DNA from: an uncultured Clostridia bacterium
GTDB taxonomy: Bacteria > Bacillota > Clostridia > Lachnospirales > Lachnospiraceae
Direction: 5' to 3'
Assembly: GCA_945622055.1 (NCBI GenBank)
Contig: CALZBV010000147.1
Location: 1-6,054, forward strand
DNA length: 6,054 nt
Shown: piece after piece, positions 5,912-6,054 of the stretch
Position numbering within the stretch: position 1 is the first letter of the stretch
Layout of the letters: every line of letters starts with the position of its first letter
Program-made: the position numbers and the translations under genes
The notes under the pieces: model-generated
Database searches by the model: none
Seen by the model: only the letters and a program-made list of their open reading frames with translations
Told to the model about the DNA's origin: nothing

Positions 5912-6054
5912 ATGGAAGAAACAGAATTAACAGGGTATGTCTCAAGAATTAAGTTCCGCAGTCCGAAAAACGGTTACACTGTTTTGATGGTGGATACGGA
6001 TGCAGATTATATCCGGACGGTAATCTATAATGCAAACAAGCTGGGCATTGCAAT
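5912..6054 (+). CDS. recD2: N-terminus of a RecD2-like (RecD-family) DNA helicase, truncated by window end
   Basis: ATG 5912 has AGGAG (5901-5905) 6 nt upstream. Only 47 complete codons are visible. The opening, LTGYVSRIKFRSPKNGYTVL, is the characteristic N-terminal OB-fold strand pair of RecD2, where the family typically reads G-x-V-x-x-I-x-F-R-x-x-x-N-G-Y-T-V-L. RecD2 is a 5'-3' superfamily 1 helicase of Gram-positive bacteria that works without RecBC, in replication and repair. The helicase motifs lie outside the window. After MVDTD, the following YIRTVIYNANKLGIA does not look like the usual next strands of this domain, which lowers confidence. No clear sigma-A promoter is visible between the preceding terminator and this start. 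Confidence 0.6.
   Translation, partial: MEETELTGYVSRIKFRSPKNGYTVLMVDTDADYIRTVIYNANKLGIA

Noticed and set aside
1..6054. CRISPR array, tRNA/rRNA, insertion sequence, attachment site, toxin-antitoxin or phage-defence genes
   Set aside because: I saw no spaced direct repeats, cloverleaf, transposase motif or suitable small gene pair. The content is housekeeping and flagellar apart from the items reported.

Overview
The window looks like part of the chromosome of a motile, low-to-moderate GC Gram-positive bacterium, most likely a Clostridia of the Lachnospiraceae (Roseburia-like) type. The evidence is the gene order MreB/Mbl - FlgF - FlgG - short FlgJ, which mirrors the mbl-flhO-flhP cluster of Bacillus subtilis, together with AGGAG-type ribosome binding sites and a consensus housekeeping promoter. 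The family-level assignment is inference; the synteny is direct.

Layout, all on the + strand. (1) 1-137: the last 44 codons of an unidentified protein. (2) 164-2443: one long reading frame for a membrane-anchored cyclic-di-GMP protein (TM, extracellular Cache-like sensor, TM, degenerate GGDEF, intact EAL). An in-frame TGA at 692-694 cuts it inside the sensor domain, so it appears as two pieces (164-694 and about 728-2443). (3) 2444-2691: a 248-bp intergenic region holding an intrinsic terminator, a perfect 49-nt palindrome, a possible motility-sigma element, A-tracts and a near-perfect sigma-A promoter. (4) 2692-5809: a compact operon of the MreB/Mbl actin homologue, two flagellar rod proteins (FlgF/FlhO and FlgG/FlhP) and a small FlgJ-type rod-binding protein, with gaps of only 25, 20 and 40 nt, closed by a strong terminator at 5824-5849. 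(5) 5912-6054: the N-terminus of a protein that starts like the RecD2 (RecD-like) helicase, with a GC-rich double palindrome in its leader.

How the genes fit together: FlgF and FlgG build the rod of the flagellar basal body, FlgJ's rod-binding domain helps the rod assemble, and MreB/Mbl directs lateral wall synthesis, through which the rod must pass. The EAL protein, if made, would degrade c-di-GMP, which usually favours motility. It lies upstream of a terminator and is probably a separate transcription unit, so a link to the flagellar operon is only suggestive.

I found no CRISPR array, tRNA, rRNA, transposase or clearly novel system. The most notable points are the in-frame stop in the c-di-GMP gene and the 49-nt palindrome.
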